64,000 bases of DNA from Salirhabdus salicampi (lineage in GTDB: Bacteria > Bacillota > Bacilli > Bacillales > Alkalibacillaceae): positions 496,001 to 560,000 of the forward strand of contig NZ_JANBWE010000002.1 in the NCBI RefSeq assembly GCF_024259515.1. The letters run 5' to 3'. Of the stretch, positions 8,444 to 20,033 are shown one piece after another. The position numbers were made by a program, and so were the translations under genes. Every line of letters begins with the position of its first letter. Position 1 is the first letter of the stretch. Below the pieces are notes generated by a model. It was not told where the DNA came from. It saw only the letters and a list, made by a program, of their open reading frames with translations, and made no database searches.

Positions 8444-9793
8444 TTATGAGATTTTTTCTGTTATCATTTCGTCTTCCATTACACGAACGAATTGCCCTTC
8501 GTTAAACGGATAGCCTGCTTTTGTTATTTTCACTTTCACTATTTTCCCAATCATATCTTCAGTTCCAGCGAATTTAACCTTCAAGTAGTTATCGGTGTAA
8601 CCGACAAGCATACCTTCATCTAAATCACCTTTATAACGTTCCTCTGGAATGACTTCCAAAACTTCCTCTTCATAGAGAGATGCGTATTCTTTTGCAAGTT
8701 GATTTGAGAGTTCGATTAACTTGTGGACACGATCATTTTTCGTATCATCATCAATTTGGTTATCCATTCGTGCTGCAGGTGTTCCTGTTCGCTTCGAATA
8801 CGGGAAGACGTGTAGCTCTGAATAGCCAATATCTTGTATAAAGTGATATGTTTCCATAAATTCTTCTTCAGTTTCACCAGGGAAGCCAACAATTACATCT
8901 GATGTAATTGCCAATCCTGGTAATGCTTTACGAATTTTTTCAACCTTTTCTTTATAAAATTGTGCAGAGTATTTTCGACGCATACGTTTTAACACTGTGT
9001 CTGATCCAGATTGAAGGGGAACATGCAAGTGGCGAACAATCTTCTCTGATTTGTCCAGCACTTCAATTACCTCATCTGTAATTTGACTCGCCTCAATGGA
9101 GGATATACGAATACGTTTTAATCCTTTTACATTTTCCTCAAGGGCTCTCAATAGTTTGGCAAAGTTATAATCTTTCATGTCTTCACCATATCCAGCAGTA
9201 TGGATACCAGTTAATACAATCTCTTTATAACCAGCGTCAACGAGTTGTTGAGCTTGTTTCAATACGTCCTCCGGCTTACGGGAACGAAGCAGACCACGAG
9301 CCCATGGAATAATACAGAACGTGCAGAAATTGTTACAGCCCTCTTGAATCTTTAATGATGCTCGAGTTCGGTCTGTAAATGCTGGCACTTCTAACTCTTC
9401 ATATACACGCGTTTTCATAATGTTCGTGACACCATTTATCGGTTGGCGTTCTTGTTTGTATTGCTCAATATAATCAAGCATCTTTTTTCGATCTTGTGTA
9501 CCTACTACTACATCTACACCTGGAATTTCTAAAATTTCACCTGGAGATGTTTGCGCGTAACATCCAGTGACACAGATTACAGCATCTGGATTTTTGCGGA
9601 TCGCACGACGTATAACTTGTCGACTTTTTTTATCACCTGTATTTGTCACAGTACATGTATTAATAACGTAAACATCAGATTGTTTTTCAAAGTCCACCCG
9701 CTCATAGCCATTCGTTTTGAATACTTGCCAGATTCCCTCGGTTTCATAGTGGTTAACTTTACAACCTAATGTGTGAAAGGCTACAGTTGCCAT
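8444..9793 (-). CDS. mtaB: tRNA t6A37 methylthiotransferase MtaB
   Basis: This 449-residue radical-SAM methylthiotransferase (YqeV) adds a 2-methylthio group to t6A37 of ANN-decoding tRNAs. The N-terminal UPF0004 domain has three cluster Cys at about 11, 47 and 78; the radical-SAM CxxxCxxC motif (CNNFCTFC) is at about 153-160; a TRAM domain closes the protein. The ATG at 9793 has a GGGGTGA site and gives MATVAFHTLGCKVN. It lies 4 bases after rsmE at the end of the heat-shock operon, as in B. subtilis. Confidence 0.95.
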   Translation of the reverse strand: MATVAFHTLGCKVNHYETEGIWQVFKTNGYERVDFEKQSDVYVINTCTVTNTGDKKSRQVIRRAIRKNPDAVICVTGCYAQTSPGEILEIPGVDVVVGTQDRKKMLDYIEQYKQERQPINGVTNIMKTRVYEELEVPAFTDRTRASLKIQEGCNNFCTFCIIPWARGLLRSRKPEDVLKQAQQLVDAGYKEIVLTGIHTAGYGEDMKDYNFAKLLRALEENVKGLKRIRISSIEASQITDEVIEVLDKSEKIVRHLHVPLQSGSDTVLKRMRRKYSAQFYKEKVEKIRKALPGLAITSDVIVGFPGETEEEFMETYHFIQDIGYSELHVFPYSKRTGTPAARMDNQIDDDTKNDRVHKLIELSNQLAKEYASLYEEEVLEVIPEERYKGDLDEGMLVGYTDNYLKVKFAGTEDMIGKIVKVKITKAGYPFNEGQFVRVMEDEMITEKIS

Positions 9794-9797
9794 TTGG

Positions 9798-10547
9798 TCA
9801 CCCCAATTCTTCAAATTGATAAGATAAAATCGATAAAAAGTACAAAGAAGCTGTTTCTGTACGTAAAATACGAGGGCCTAAACGAACAAATGAAAAATTA
9901 GCTTCCTTTAAACTCACTAATTCATTTGACGAAAAGCCGCCCTCTGGCCCAATAACTAATAATATATGGTCACCTTTACGGATTTGTCCTATTGCATCAC
10001 TAAGTAAAGAAGGGTTGCTCGTTTTCGCCTCTTCTTCACTAGCTACGAGCTTCACCTGATATTCTGACGAATGCATAATCGTTTCGAGTGATTGAACAGA
10101 ATGAATGAAAGGTATTTTTGTTCGATGGGATTGTTCGCTAGCTTCTTTTGCAATTTTTTCTAAACGCTGCCCTTTTTTCTTTGCTTTTTGGTCATTCCAC
10201 TTCACAATCGAGCGTTCTCCATGATATGGAATAAAGGCTGTTGCACCTAGTTCAGTTCCTTTTTGCACGATATAATCAAGCTTGTCTCCTTTCGGTAAAG
10301 CTTGGGCTATCGTAATTTGAACAGGTAATTCCTTATTTTCATTTAACCATTCTACTACAGAACAAAGCACTTGTTCACTGGTTATATTTTCAATTTTACA
10401 TCGGGCAACACGTCCATCTGTATGACAACAAATAATTTCATCTTCTGGTTGCATACGCATGACGTTTACGATGTGATGTGCATCCTCTTTCGTAATCGTA
10501 ACGACGTCTCCGTTCCATCCTTCGTTTGGAATAAAATATCGTTGCAT
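9798..10547 (-). CDS. rsmE: 16S rRNA m3U1498 methyltransferase
   Basis: This 249-residue SPOUT-class enzyme (YqeU) makes N3-methyluridine at 16S rRNA position 1498. The SPOUT SAM-binding knot is visible as GPEGGFS (about 200-206) and LGPRILRTETA (about 223-233), with an N-terminal PUA-like RNA-binding domain. The ATG at 10547 is preferred to the GTG nine bases upstream, because AGGTG is properly spaced only for the ATG. It sits between prmA and mtaB in the heat-shock operon. Confidence 0.94.
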   Translation of the reverse strand: MQRYFIPNEGWNGDVVTITKEDAHHIVNVMRMQPEDEIICCHTDGRVARCKIENITSEQVLCSVVEWLNENKELPVQITIAQALPKGDKLDYIVQKGTELGATAFIPYHGERSIVKWNDQKAKKKGQRLEKIAKEASEQSHRTKIPFIHSVQSLETIMHSSEYQVKLVASEEEAKTSNPSLLSDAIGQIRKGDHILLVIGPEGGFSSNELVSLKEANFSFVRLGPRILRTETASLYFLSILSYQFEELG

Positions 10548-10564
10548 AACTTGCACCTGCTTTC

Positions 10565-11509
10565 TTATCCCAAAGGCTTCTTAGCAATGATTGATATCCA
10601 GTCTTCCATTTGATTCACTTCAACAATTTGAAAGCCGGCTTTTTCCATTTCATCTCGCACCACTTGCTTTTTACCTTGAATAATTCCTGATGTAATAAAG
10701 GTCCCACCTGATTTCAACGTTTTAAAGGCATCGTCAACAAACTGAACAATGACTTCTGCCAAAATATTCGACACAATGATATCTGGTTGTATGTGTACAC
10801 CCTTTAATAAATCATTTTGCTGAGCGTTGATTCTTCCATCTACTTTGTTTAATTTTGCATTAATTGTTGTGCTCTTTACTGCAATATCATCTAAGTCAAA
10901 GGCATAGACGCGGTCAGCCCCAAGTTTAATAGCAGCGATGCTTAAAACTCCAGAACCGGAACCTACGTCTATTACCGTATCATTACCTTTCACATACTGT
11001 TCTAATGCTTGTAAACTTAACACGGTAGTTGGGTGTGTTCCTGTTCCAAACGCCATACCAGGGTCGAGTTCGATTATAATCTCATCACTACTAACCTTTT
11101 CATACTCTTCCCAAGTAGGGGTAATGGTAATCTTTTCAGAGATTTTCACAGGTTTATAGTACTTTTTCCATGCCGTTGCCCACTCTTCTTCATTAACTTC
11201 GCTAATCGTAACGTTATTGCGGCCAATATCAATGTTGTATTTCATCAAATTGCTTATCGCTTCTTTAATTTCGTCAACAGTTTCCCCTAAGAAACTATTC
11301 ACGGGTAAATAACCCTTAATATAAACACCTTCATCGGGGTAATCTTCGGGGTCTAGCTCAAAAACTTCTCCAAAAATAGAAGCGCGATCCTTCACCAAGT
11401 CAGTAGCATCCTCTATAACAACACCACTAGCTCCCGCCTCGTGAAGAATATTTGATATCGGTTCAACCGCTTCATTTGTTGTATGAATACAAACCTCAGA
11501 CCATTTCAA
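10565..11509 (-). CDS. prmA: Ribosomal protein L11 methyltransferase
   Basis: This 314-residue PrmA (YqeT) trimethylates ribosomal protein uL11. The N-terminal substrate-recognition domain begins MKWSEVCIHTT; the AFGTGTHPTT motif is at about 153 and the SAM-binding motif DVGSGSG at about 181-187. The family start MKWSE corresponds to TTG at 11509, with GTGAG eight bases upstream. Another TTG at 11518 touches that site and is less likely. Next gene after dnaJ; part of the heat-shock operon. Confidence 0.94.
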   Translation of the reverse strand: MKWSEVCIHTTNEAVEPISNILHEAGASGVVIEDATDLVKDRASIFGEVFELDPEDYPDEGVYIKGYLPVNSFLGETVDEIKEAISNLMKYNIDIGRNNVTISEVNEEEWATAWKKYYKPVKISEKITITPTWEEYEKVSSDEIIIELDPGMAFGTGTHPTTVLSLQALEQYVKGNDTVIDVGSGSGVLSIAAIKLGADRVYAFDLDDIAVKSTTINAKLNKVDGRINAQQNDLLKGVHIQPDIIVSNILAEVIVQFVDDAFKTLKSGGTFITSGIIQGKKQVVRDEMEKAGFQIVEVNQMEDWISIIAKKPLG

Positions 11510-11533
11510 AGGAATCAACTCACTTTTTATTTT

Positions 11534-12667
11534 TTACGCATCACCTTTAAACGCCCTCTTCATTCTTTGAAACAAACTATCGTGCTGCTCGTCTAAAGTT
11601 TCGTTACCACCTATATCGTTAAACTGACGAAGAAGTTCTTTCTGCTTATCAGACAGATGCTTTGGTGTAACTACTTTGACCATTATATGCTGGTCTCCAT
11701 GCCCTCGGCCATGAACATTCGGTACACCTTTACCTTTCAAACGGAAATGTGTCCCTGTTTGTGTACCTGCTGGTATCTTCAACTTTACTCGGCCGTGAAC
11801 CGTCGGTACTTCGACCTCATCACCTAGTGCTGCTTGCGCAAACGTCAGTGGTAGTTCACAAAAGATGTCGTCTCCTTCACGCTCGAAAAACTCATGGCGA
11901 CGTACACGTACAACTACATATAAATCACCTGGAGGTCCACCGTTCACACCTGGATCTCCTTTACCAGAAATACGAATTTGCTGACCCTCGTCGATACCTG
12001 CTGGTATATTGATGTGGATTTTAGAACGTTTTTTCACTTTTCCGTCTCCACCACATGTTCGGCATTTATCTTTTATCAGTTTTCCTGAACCTTGACAGTG
12101 ATGACACACTCTTCGATTTACGACACGACCAAATGGCGTGTTTTGTTCTTCATTTAACTGTCCTGCTCCATGACAGTGTGGGCATGTTTCCGGTTTTGTA
12201 CCAGGTTTAGCACCTGAACCGTTACAAGTTTCACAAGACTCTTCTTTTGGAATCTCAATATCTGTTTCTTTTCCAAATACCGCTTCCTCAAATGTTAAGT
12301 CCATTGTATATTGTAAATCGGCACCTTTTCTAGGTGCATTTGGATCTCTTCTACGTCCTCCTCCACCGAAGAACATGTCAAATATATCACCGAAGTCGCC
12401 AAAGCCTTCGCCACCAAATCCACCGAAGCCTTGACCACCCGCACCCTGTGGACCTGCATGACCAAACTGATCATACTGGGCACGTTTTTGTTCGTTACTC
12501 AATACTTCATATGCCTCTTTTACTTCCTTAAATTTATCCTGTGCATTTTCCTCTTTGCTCACATCAGGATGATATTTTCGCGCTAACTTTCGATATGCTT
12601 TTTTGATCTCCTCTTTCGATGCATCTTGCGAAACACCGAGTACGTCATAATAGTCTCTCTTACTCAA
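11534..12667 (-). CDS. dnaJ: Chaperone DnaJ
   Basis: This 377-residue DnaJ stimulates DnaK ATPase and delivers substrates. The J domain with HPD is at about 33-35, the Gly/Phe-rich linker at about 70-107, four zinc-binding CXXCXGXG repeats ([32 protein letters not shown]) at about 145-205, and the C-terminal substrate domain follows. The start is TTG at 12667, giving [11 protein letters not shown]; a TTG at 12688 is also in frame, but the GGGAG site lies inside that extension. A hairpin separates it from dnaK. Confidence 0.96.
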   Translation of the reverse strand: MSKRDYYDVLGVSQDASKEEIKKAYRKLARKYHPDVSKEENAQDKFKEVKEAYEVLSNEQKRAQYDQFGHAGPQGAGGQGFGGFGGEGFGDFGDIFDMFFGGGGRRRDPNAPRKGADLQYTMDLTFEEAVFGKETDIEIPKEESCETCNGSGAKPGTKPETCPHCHGAGQLNEEQNTPFGRVVNRRVCHHCQGSGKLIKDKCRTCGGDGKVKKRSKIHINIPAGIDEGQQIRISGKGDPGVNGGPPGDLYVVVRVRRHEFFEREGDDIFCELPLTFAQAALGDEVEVPTVHGRVKLKIPAGTQTGTHFRLKGKGVPNVHGRGHGDQHIMVKVVTPKHLSDKQKELLRQFNDIGGNETLDEQHDSLFQRMKRAFKGDA

Positions 12668-12760
12668 TTGAAAATCACGCTCCCGCAACTACTAACATAA
12701 AGTTTATCATAACATTCGTGAAGGAATGAGTGCAATCTCTCCCTACCATGAACCTTCGTG

Positions 12761-12799
12761 AAAAAAGTCAAAGCCAAGAAATTCCTGACTTTGACTTTT
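12761..12799 (-). terminator. Hairpin terminator between dnaK and dnaJ
   Basis: AAAAGTCAAAG and CTTTGACTTTT arms with a 15-base loop; the minus strand then has T6. It lies between two genes of the same operon, so it probably acts as a partial terminator that lowers dnaJ and downstream expression relative to dnaK. Confidence 0.65.
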
Positions 12800-12824
12800 C
12801 TACTCTTTATCTTACCGTTATTAC

Positions 12825-14672
<1,848 letters not shown>

Positions 14673-14691
14673 TTACACAATTTATGTAATA

Positions 14692-15249
14692 TCAAGATTG
14701 ATTAACTTTTACCATGGCTGGTCGTATTACTCGGTCTTTTAATTTGTAGCCCTTTTGCAACTCTTCCACAACTTCATTGTCATCCTTATCAGCTTCTGAT
14801 GCTTGCATCACTGCTTGATGTAAATGCGGATCGAATTGTTCTCCAACAGTTGCAATTTCTTCTAACCCTTCTTTTTCCAGAGCCTGCTTCAGCTGGCGGT
14901 ACACCATCTCTACTCCTTCAACAAAGCCTTGTGAATTGTCGCTTTGTTCTGTTTGAAGAGCACGCTCAAAATTATCTAAAACAGGAAGCAACTCTGTCAT
15001 AACAGATTGTGATTTATATTTTAAATCCTGTTCTTTTTCCTTTTTCATTCTTTTACGGAAATTATCAAAATCCGCCTGTGTTCGAACGAGTTTATCTTGT
15101 AAAGTCGCATTGTCTTCCTGAAGTTGTTCCATTTCTTGTTTTAGAGCATCTAGTTCAGTAGTTTCAGCGTCAGCGGCAGATTCACTAGCTTCTACCTCTT
15201 CTGGCACTGTTTCTTCTACTACATTTTCTTGTACGTCTTTTTCCTCCAT
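14692..15249 (-). CDS. grpE: Nucleotide exchange factor GrpE
   Basis: This 185-residue GrpE releases ADP from DnaK. A very acidic N-terminal region of about 40 residues is followed by a long coiled coil (about 45-95) containing [12 protein letters not shown], then the four-helix bundle and beta domain with [10 protein letters not shown]. The ATG is preceded by GGAGGTGA. It lies between hrcA and dnaK, the invariant order in Bacillus. Confidence 0.97.
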   Translation of the reverse strand: MEEKDVQENVVEETVPEEVEASESAADAETTELDALKQEMEQLQEDNATLQDKLVRTQADFDNFRKRMKKEKEQDLKYKSQSVMTELLPVLDNFERALQTEQSDNSQGFVEGVEMVYRQLKQALEKEGLEEIATVGEQFDPHLHQAVMQASEADKDDNEVVEELQKGYKLKDRVIRPAMVKVNQS

Positions 15250-15388
15250 AGTAGGTCACCTCCTCTATTTCTTTCCTGTGGAAACATACCGTAAAAAAAT
15301 ATATCATGCATTGATTGAAAACAAAAACAATACACAAAGAAAGGGATGGGGAATTGTTACTCCCCATCTGTAACAACTATTTCCTTGA

Positions 15389-16423
15389 TTATTTGTTTTG
15401 ATACCATGCTTTAAATGATTTTGACATTTGGTCTGATAATACATTGAGTAATGAAATGACTTTTGAATATTCCATTCTCGTCGGTCCTAACAGGGCGATA
15501 GTACCCATTTGTTTTTCACCAATGGAATATGTAGCTGTAATTAAACTACATTCCTGCATCGCCTCATGCTCATTCTCAGTTCCAATTGTCACATTGATTC
15601 CGTCATTTTGTGCCCTTAATAACGGGGCAATTAAATTTTCTTCTTCAATGATGGAATATAATGTACGCACCTTTTCAAAATCTTTAAACTCCGGCTGCAT
15701 CATAATGTTCGTTTTCCCACCTACATATAACATGGTAGGCTGCTCATCAAATAACGCTGCCTGGATAGCATGATAGTTATGTTTAAAGTTGTTCGAATGT
15801 TTTCGAACGATCTTTAACACTTCGTTTTCAATTTTTTCTTGTAGTTGAACAATCGGTACGCCACGTAACTTTTCATTTAAAATGTTAACAGTCTTTTCCA
15901 ACTCCGCAGAATCTAAGTCTACAGGTACAGAAAAGGATCGATGTTCAACGTGCCCTGTATCTGTCACAAGGATAGCTACTGCTGAATTAGCGTTTAACGG
16001 CAAAATTTGCAGTTGCTTTAATCTAGTCTCAAACACTTCAGGCCCCAGTATAATCGACGTATAATTTGTCAAGTCGGATAATACTTGTGCTGACTTTTTG
16101 ACAATTCGCTCAAGTTCCAACATCCGTTCGCCAAAGGCTTTTTGAATAAGGTGAGCCTCTTGCTTCGATATGTTAAAGGGTGACATTAAATGATCGACAT
16201 AAAAACGATAACCTTTTTCAGATGGCACACGCCCGGAAGAGGAATGGGTCTTTTCTAAGAAGCCCATATCTTCTAAGTCAGCCATTTCATTTCGTATCGT
16301 AGCAGAACTATACGATACATCATCTTTTTTTGAAATGGCTCTCGAACCAATTGGTTGTGCAGTATGAATAAAGTCATTAACGATGACTTGTAAAATTTGC
16401 AACTGTCTATCTGTCAACAACAT
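15389..16423 (-). CDS. hrcA: Heat-inducible transcription repressor HrcA
   Basis: This 344-residue HrcA binds CIRCE and represses the chaperone operons until unfolded proteins titrate GroEL. The N-terminal winged helix contains SSATIRNEMADLE, followed by GAF-like dimerisation and inserted domains. The ATG at 16423 (MLLTDRQLQIL) has AGAGGTGAT upstream; the GTG at 16441 lies inside CIRCE and is rejected. HrcA regulates its own operon through the CIRCE element directly upstream. Confidence 0.97.
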   Translation of the reverse strand: MLLTDRQLQILQVIVNDFIHTAQPIGSRAISKKDDVSYSSATIRNEMADLEDMGFLEKTHSSSGRVPSEKGYRFYVDHLMSPFNISKQEAHLIQKAFGERMLELERIVKKSAQVLSDLTNYTSIILGPEVFETRLKQLQILPLNANSAVAILVTDTGHVEHRSFSVPVDLDSAELEKTVNILNEKLRGVPIVQLQEKIENEVLKIVRKHSNNFKHNYHAIQAALFDEQPTMLYVGGKTNIMMQPEFKDFEKVRTLYSIIEEENLIAPLLRAQNDGINVTIGTENEHEAMQECSLITATYSIGEKQMGTIALLGPTRMEYSKVISLLNVLSDQMSKSFKAWYQNK

Positions 16424-16434
16424 AATCACCTCTG

Positions 16435-16461
16435 TTAGCACTCTGTATTATTGAGTGCTAA
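16435..16461. promoter_or_regulatory. CIRCE operator of the hrcA operon
   Basis: A perfect match to the CIRCE consensus: TTAGCACTC, nine bases, GAGTGCTAA. It lies between the promoter and the hrcA start, just downstream of the -10 element, where bound HrcA blocks transcription. Confidence 0.98.
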
Positions 16462-16471
16462 ATCTAATAAT

Positions 16472-16500
16472 AAATTATCAAAAGCCATTCTACATGTCAA
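16472..16500 (-). promoter_or_regulatory. Sigma-A promoter of the hrcA operon
   Basis: Minus-strand TTGACA (16500-16495), a 17-base spacer and TAATTT (16477-16472). Transcription would begin at or next to CIRCE. Confidence 0.8.
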
Positions 16501-16509
16501 CGTATGTGA

Positions 16510-17667
16510 TTATTGAAAAGAGATATTTTCATCTAAAAGGAAGTGACTAAATGCTTCATTTCCAAATAACCTGCCATCATTGGTTAAACGAATCCAATCT
16601 CCCTCCTCTTCAATCCAACCTTTTTCCTTTAGTACTTGAATGTCTTCTCCAAACACATCATGAATAGACATTTTATATTTTTTGTGAAATCGTACTTTTG
16701 ATACACCTTGTGCTTTACGTAATCCGAGGAACATTTCTTCTTCTATTTTTTCCTTCTTTGTTACAATTTCTTCATGTAAAGCCGGCTTTTTTCCTTGTTT
16801 CACTTCTTGAATGTAATGTTTTACCGGGCGAACATTCACAATTCGTCTTCCTGGCAGGTATCCATGTGCCCCTGCTCCAAATCCATAATAGTATGCATTA
16901 TCCCAATATGTTAAATTATGCTTGCTTTCGTACCCTTGTTTTGCAAAATTACTAATTTCATATTGGTATAAGCCGTTGTTTTCCATTTTCCTTTTTAGCG
17001 TATGATACATTTGCGCTTCTTCTTCCTCTGGGGGCTTTTGTAGTTTACCTTTTTGGTAACGCAAATAAAAAACGGTTTTCGGTTCAATTTGTAGAGAATA
17101 AGCTGAATAATGTGGTAAATGAAAAGCGATTGCATCATCCAACGTTTTTTCAAATTGCGCCATCGTTTGGTCTGGTAATCCATAAATAAAATCCATACTA
17201 ATGTTCGTCAAGTTAGCACGTTGCAGTTGCTCTACAGTATGGTGAACGTCTTTTACTCGATGGTTGCGGTTAAGCATTTGCAAGAATTGGTCATCCAACA
17301 CTTGGACTCCTAGTGAAATACGATCAACTCCATATTCGTTCAACATTCCCATTTTTTCAACGGAAAACTCACCTGGATTTGCTTCTACCGTATATTCCTC
17401 ACATTGCTCTACGTTAAAGTATGTTTGAACTGTCTTCAACAACTTACGAAATTGCTCGTCATTTAGGCTTGTAGGAGTACCTCCACCAATGTAAATAGTT
17501 CGCACTGTTTGCTTCGTGTCCCCAACATATAACCGTATCTCTTGCTCTAATGCTTCTAAATATTGTTCCGCCAAGGCTGAATTGTAATAGATTTTTGTAA
17601 AATCACAGTAGTAACATATTTCGTGACAGAACGGAATATGAATATATACGGATTCTACTTGTTTCAT
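16510..17667 (-). CDS. hemW: Radical-SAM heme chaperone HemW
   Basis: This 385-residue HemN-like protein has a radical-SAM motif CxxxCxxC (CHEICYYC, about 14-21) followed by Asp-Phe. Genuine coproporphyrinogen dehydrogenase HemN has a fourth Cys there, so this is the HemW type, a heme-binding chaperone, despite frequent annotation as coproporphyrinogen oxidase. A C-terminal HemN-type winged domain is present. The ATG at 17667 is preferred to the GTG at 17676 on SD spacing. It follows lepA, as in B. subtilis, but a terminator separates them. Confidence 0.9.
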   Translation of the reverse strand: MKQVESVYIHIPFCHEICYYCDFTKIYYNSALAEQYLEALEQEIRLYVGDTKQTVRTIYIGGGTPTSLNDEQFRKLLKTVQTYFNVEQCEEYTVEANPGEFSVEKMGMLNEYGVDRISLGVQVLDDQFLQMLNRNHRVKDVHHTVEQLQRANLTNISMDFIYGLPDQTMAQFEKTLDDAIAFHLPHYSAYSLQIEPKTVFYLRYQKGKLQKPPEEEEAQMYHTLKRKMENNGLYQYEISNFAKQGYESKHNLTYWDNAYYYGFGAGAHGYLPGRRIVNVRPVKHYIQEVKQGKKPALHEEIVTKKEKIEEEMFLGLRKAQGVSKVRFHKKYKMSIHDVFGEDIQVLKEKGWIEEEGDWIRLTNDGRLFGNEAFSHFLLDENISFQ

Positions 17668-17691
17668 GAAATCCACTCACTTTCGAACGTG

Positions 17692-17724
17692 GAAAACCGC
17701 AAGAGATTCTCTCGCGGTTTTCTT
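17692..17724 (-). terminator. Terminator after lepA
   Basis: AAAACCGC and GCGGTTTT outer arms with partly paired inner bases; a T-rich outer arm forms the 3' side on the minus strand. It lies directly after the lepA stop. Confidence 0.75.
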
Positions 17725-17727
17725 TAT

Positions 17728-19539
17728 TTAATCATCATCCATTTGTAGTACTGACATGAACGCTTCTTGAGGTACTTCAACTTTTCCAACCATCTTCATT
17801 CGTTTTTTACCTTCTTTTTGTTTCTCCAGCAACTTACGCTTACGGGAAATATCCCCACCATAGCATTTAGAGAGTACGTTTTTCCGCATCGCTTTAATAT
17901 TTGAGCGGGCTACGATTTTATTCCCAACCGCTGCTTGTACGGGTACTTCAAAGTGTTGTCTCGGAATAAGCTCCTTTAACTTTTCTACAATTGCCTTACC
18001 ACGTTCGAAAGCAAATTCTCTGTGGACAATGAAGGATAGGGCATCAATTTGCTCACCATTTAATAAAATATCCATTTTAACAAGATTAGATGGTAAGTAG
18101 CCTTTTAATTCATAATCAAATGAAGCATAACCTTTCGTTTGGGACTTTAATTGATCAAAGAAATTATAAACAATCTCAGCTAACGGGATGTTATATATAA
18201 TATTCACTCGATTTTCATCCATATATTGCATATCTACATATTCGCCACGTTTTTTCTGACAAATTTCCATTACCGCGCCTACATAATCATTGGGCACCAT
18301 AATCGTTGCTTGAACATATGGTTCACGAATTTCCTTAATTTCTTGTGGATCCGGTAGCAATGAAGGGTTTTCAACATTAATTTCTTTATCATCAGTTAAT
18401 TGCACTTCATAAATTACACTTGGTGCTGTTGTAATGAGTTCAATGTTAAATTCCCGTTCAATCCGCTCCTGAATAATTTCCATATGGAGTAAACCTAAAA
18501 ATCCACAACGGAACCCAAATCCAAGCGCTTGCGAAGTTTCTGCCTCATACTGTAATGACGAATCGTTAAGTTCTAACCGTTCCAGCGCCTCTCGAAGATC
18601 GTTATATTTATTGGCGTCTACAGGAAACATCCCACAATAAACCATAGGGTTTAATCGCTTATATCCAGGCAACGGTTTGCTAGCTGGATTGGATGCTTTT
18701 GTAATTGTATCACCAACTCGAGAATCGCCGACATTTTTAATGGAGGCCGTTAAATAGCCAACATCACCTACAGACAGTTCTTTTTTCGGTATCGGCTTCG
18801 GAGTAAATACACCAACTTCGTTCACTTCAAATTCCTTCCCTGTAGCCATCATCTTAATACGGTCGCCAACTTTTACCGATCCTTCTTTGACACATGTATA
18901 AGCAACAACACCGCGATATGGATCATATAGAGAATCAAAAATAAGCGCTTTTAATGGCTCTTCTTGCTTACCTGCAGGTGGTGGAATATCTTCTACGATA
19001 CGCTCTAAAATTTCATCAATACCAATTCCTGATTTTGCCGAAGCCAGGATGGCATCATCTGCATCAATCCCGATCACATCTTCAATTTCTTGTTTCACTC
19101 GATCAGGATCAGCACTCGGTAAATCGATTTTATTGATTACAGGTATAATCTCAAGGTCATTATCAAGAGCCAAATATACGTTAGCTAACGTTTGGGCTTC
19201 AATCCCTTGGGCTGCATCTACGACTAAAATTGCTCCTTCACATGCGGCTAAACTTCTAGATACTTCATATGTGAAATCCACATGTCCAGGAGTATCAATT
19301 AAATGAAACGTATAATCTTCACCGTTTTTTGCACTATATTCAAGTTGTACCGCATTAAGTTTAATAGTGATTCCACGTTCCCGTTCCAAGTCCATTGCAT
19401 CTAAAAACTGCTCTTTCATTTCTCTTTGGGATAACGCATTTGTCCGTTCTAATATTCGATCCGCAAGTGTTGATTTCCCATGATCAATGTGTGCAATGAT
19501 CGAAAAGTTGCGGATATTTTTCTGTTTTTTATTCGACAA
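17728..19539 (-). CDS. lepA: Elongation factor 4 (LepA)
   Basis: This translational GTPase of about 603 residues has G1 AHIDHGKST near the N-terminus, DTPGH, NKID, the EF-G-like domains and the unique C-terminal domain. EF4 back-translocates or remodels stalled ribosomes. An in-frame GTG-ATG pair lies at 19548-19543, but the AGGAG site is too close to either; it is eight bases from the TTG at 19539 ([12 protein letters not shown]), which I chose. Upstream of hemW. Confidence 0.96.
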   Translation of the reverse strand: MSNKKQKNIRNFSIIAHIDHGKSTLADRILERTNALSQREMKEQFLDAMDLERERGITIKLNAVQLEYSAKNGEDYTFHLIDTPGHVDFTYEVSRSLAACEGAILVVDAAQGIEAQTLANVYLALDNDLEIIPVINKIDLPSADPDRVKQEIEDVIGIDADDAILASAKSGIGIDEILERIVEDIPPPAGKQEEPLKALIFDSLYDPYRGVVAYTCVKEGSVKVGDRIKMMATGKEFEVNEVGVFTPKPIPKKELSVGDVGYLTASIKNVGDSRVGDTITKASNPASKPLPGYKRLNPMVYCGMFPVDANKYNDLREALERLELNDSSLQYEAETSQALGFGFRCGFLGLLHMEIIQERIEREFNIELITTAPSVIYEVQLTDDKEINVENPSLLPDPQEIKEIREPYVQATIMVPNDYVGAVMEICQKKRGEYVDMQYMDENRVNIIYNIPLAEIVYNFFDQLKSQTKGYASFDYELKGYLPSNLVKMDILLNGEQIDALSFIVHREFAFERGKAIVEKLKELIPRQHFEVPVQAAVGNKIVARSNIKAMRKNVLSKCYGGDISRKRKLLEKQKEGKKRMKMVGKVEVPQEAFMSVLQMDDD

Positions 19540-19641
19540 GTCCATCACTCCTGTTTTTTCACCAACAATTAGCTAGCATTGATTATAGCAATAGGGGTAG
19601 GATTATTCAATGGAAATCAATTAGAGTGTTTGTTGAAACAG

Positions 19642-19668
19642 AAAAACGGCAATCCCCATTGCCGCTTT
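19642..19668 (-). terminator. Terminator after yqxA
   Basis: CGGCAAT and ATTGCCG arms with a four-base loop and T5 on the minus strand, immediately after the yqxA stop. Confidence 0.85.
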
Positions 19669-20019
19669 CTACATCCTATATATCTTTTCTGTCAGTTGAT
19701 AAACGCTTTCAATCATTTTATTGTAAACCCATTTGACACCCTTCTCCACAGTGGTTGCTACTTTTTCAGTAAAATGGCTCTCCTTCACTTTTTGGTAGTC
19801 CAGTCGTTTCTCACCTAAAGAAAGTTGTTCGATTGACTGTCCCAAAACTTCCACTTCTATATTATCATTGTCACTCTCAATCGTTTTCACCGCATCATAG
19901 GAGTCTACATTGTCACCGCGAATTTTGTTCATCCCTTTACCCGCCTGGTCAAATCCAACAATAACGCCACCTAAAAATAAGATTAACATAAGAAAGAATA
20001 AGATTGTGAATCTTACCAT
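19669..20019 (-). CDS. yqxA: YqxA-like DUF3679 protein
   Basis: This 116-residue protein has one N-terminal membrane helix (about 4-24) starting MVRFTILFFLMLILF, then a polar extracytoplasmic region. It matches the YqxA/DUF3679 type and its place between spoIIP and lepA in B. subtilis. The function is unknown; it is linked to sporulation only by neighbourhood. It lies 14 bases after spoIIP and is probably cotranscribed with it. Confidence 0.8.
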   Translation of the reverse strand: MVRFTILFFLMLILFLGGVIVGFDQAGKGMNKIRGDNVDSYDAVKTIESDNDNIEVEVLGQSIEQLSLGEKRLDYQKVKESHFTEKVATTVEKGVKWVYNKMIESVYQLTEKIYRM

Positions 20020-20033
20020 ATTATACCCCCCAT

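Noticed and set aside
16510-17667. Coproporphyrinogen III dehydrogenase HemN
   Set aside because: The radical-SAM Cys motif is followed by Asp, not the extra Cys of HemN, so HemW is the better call.
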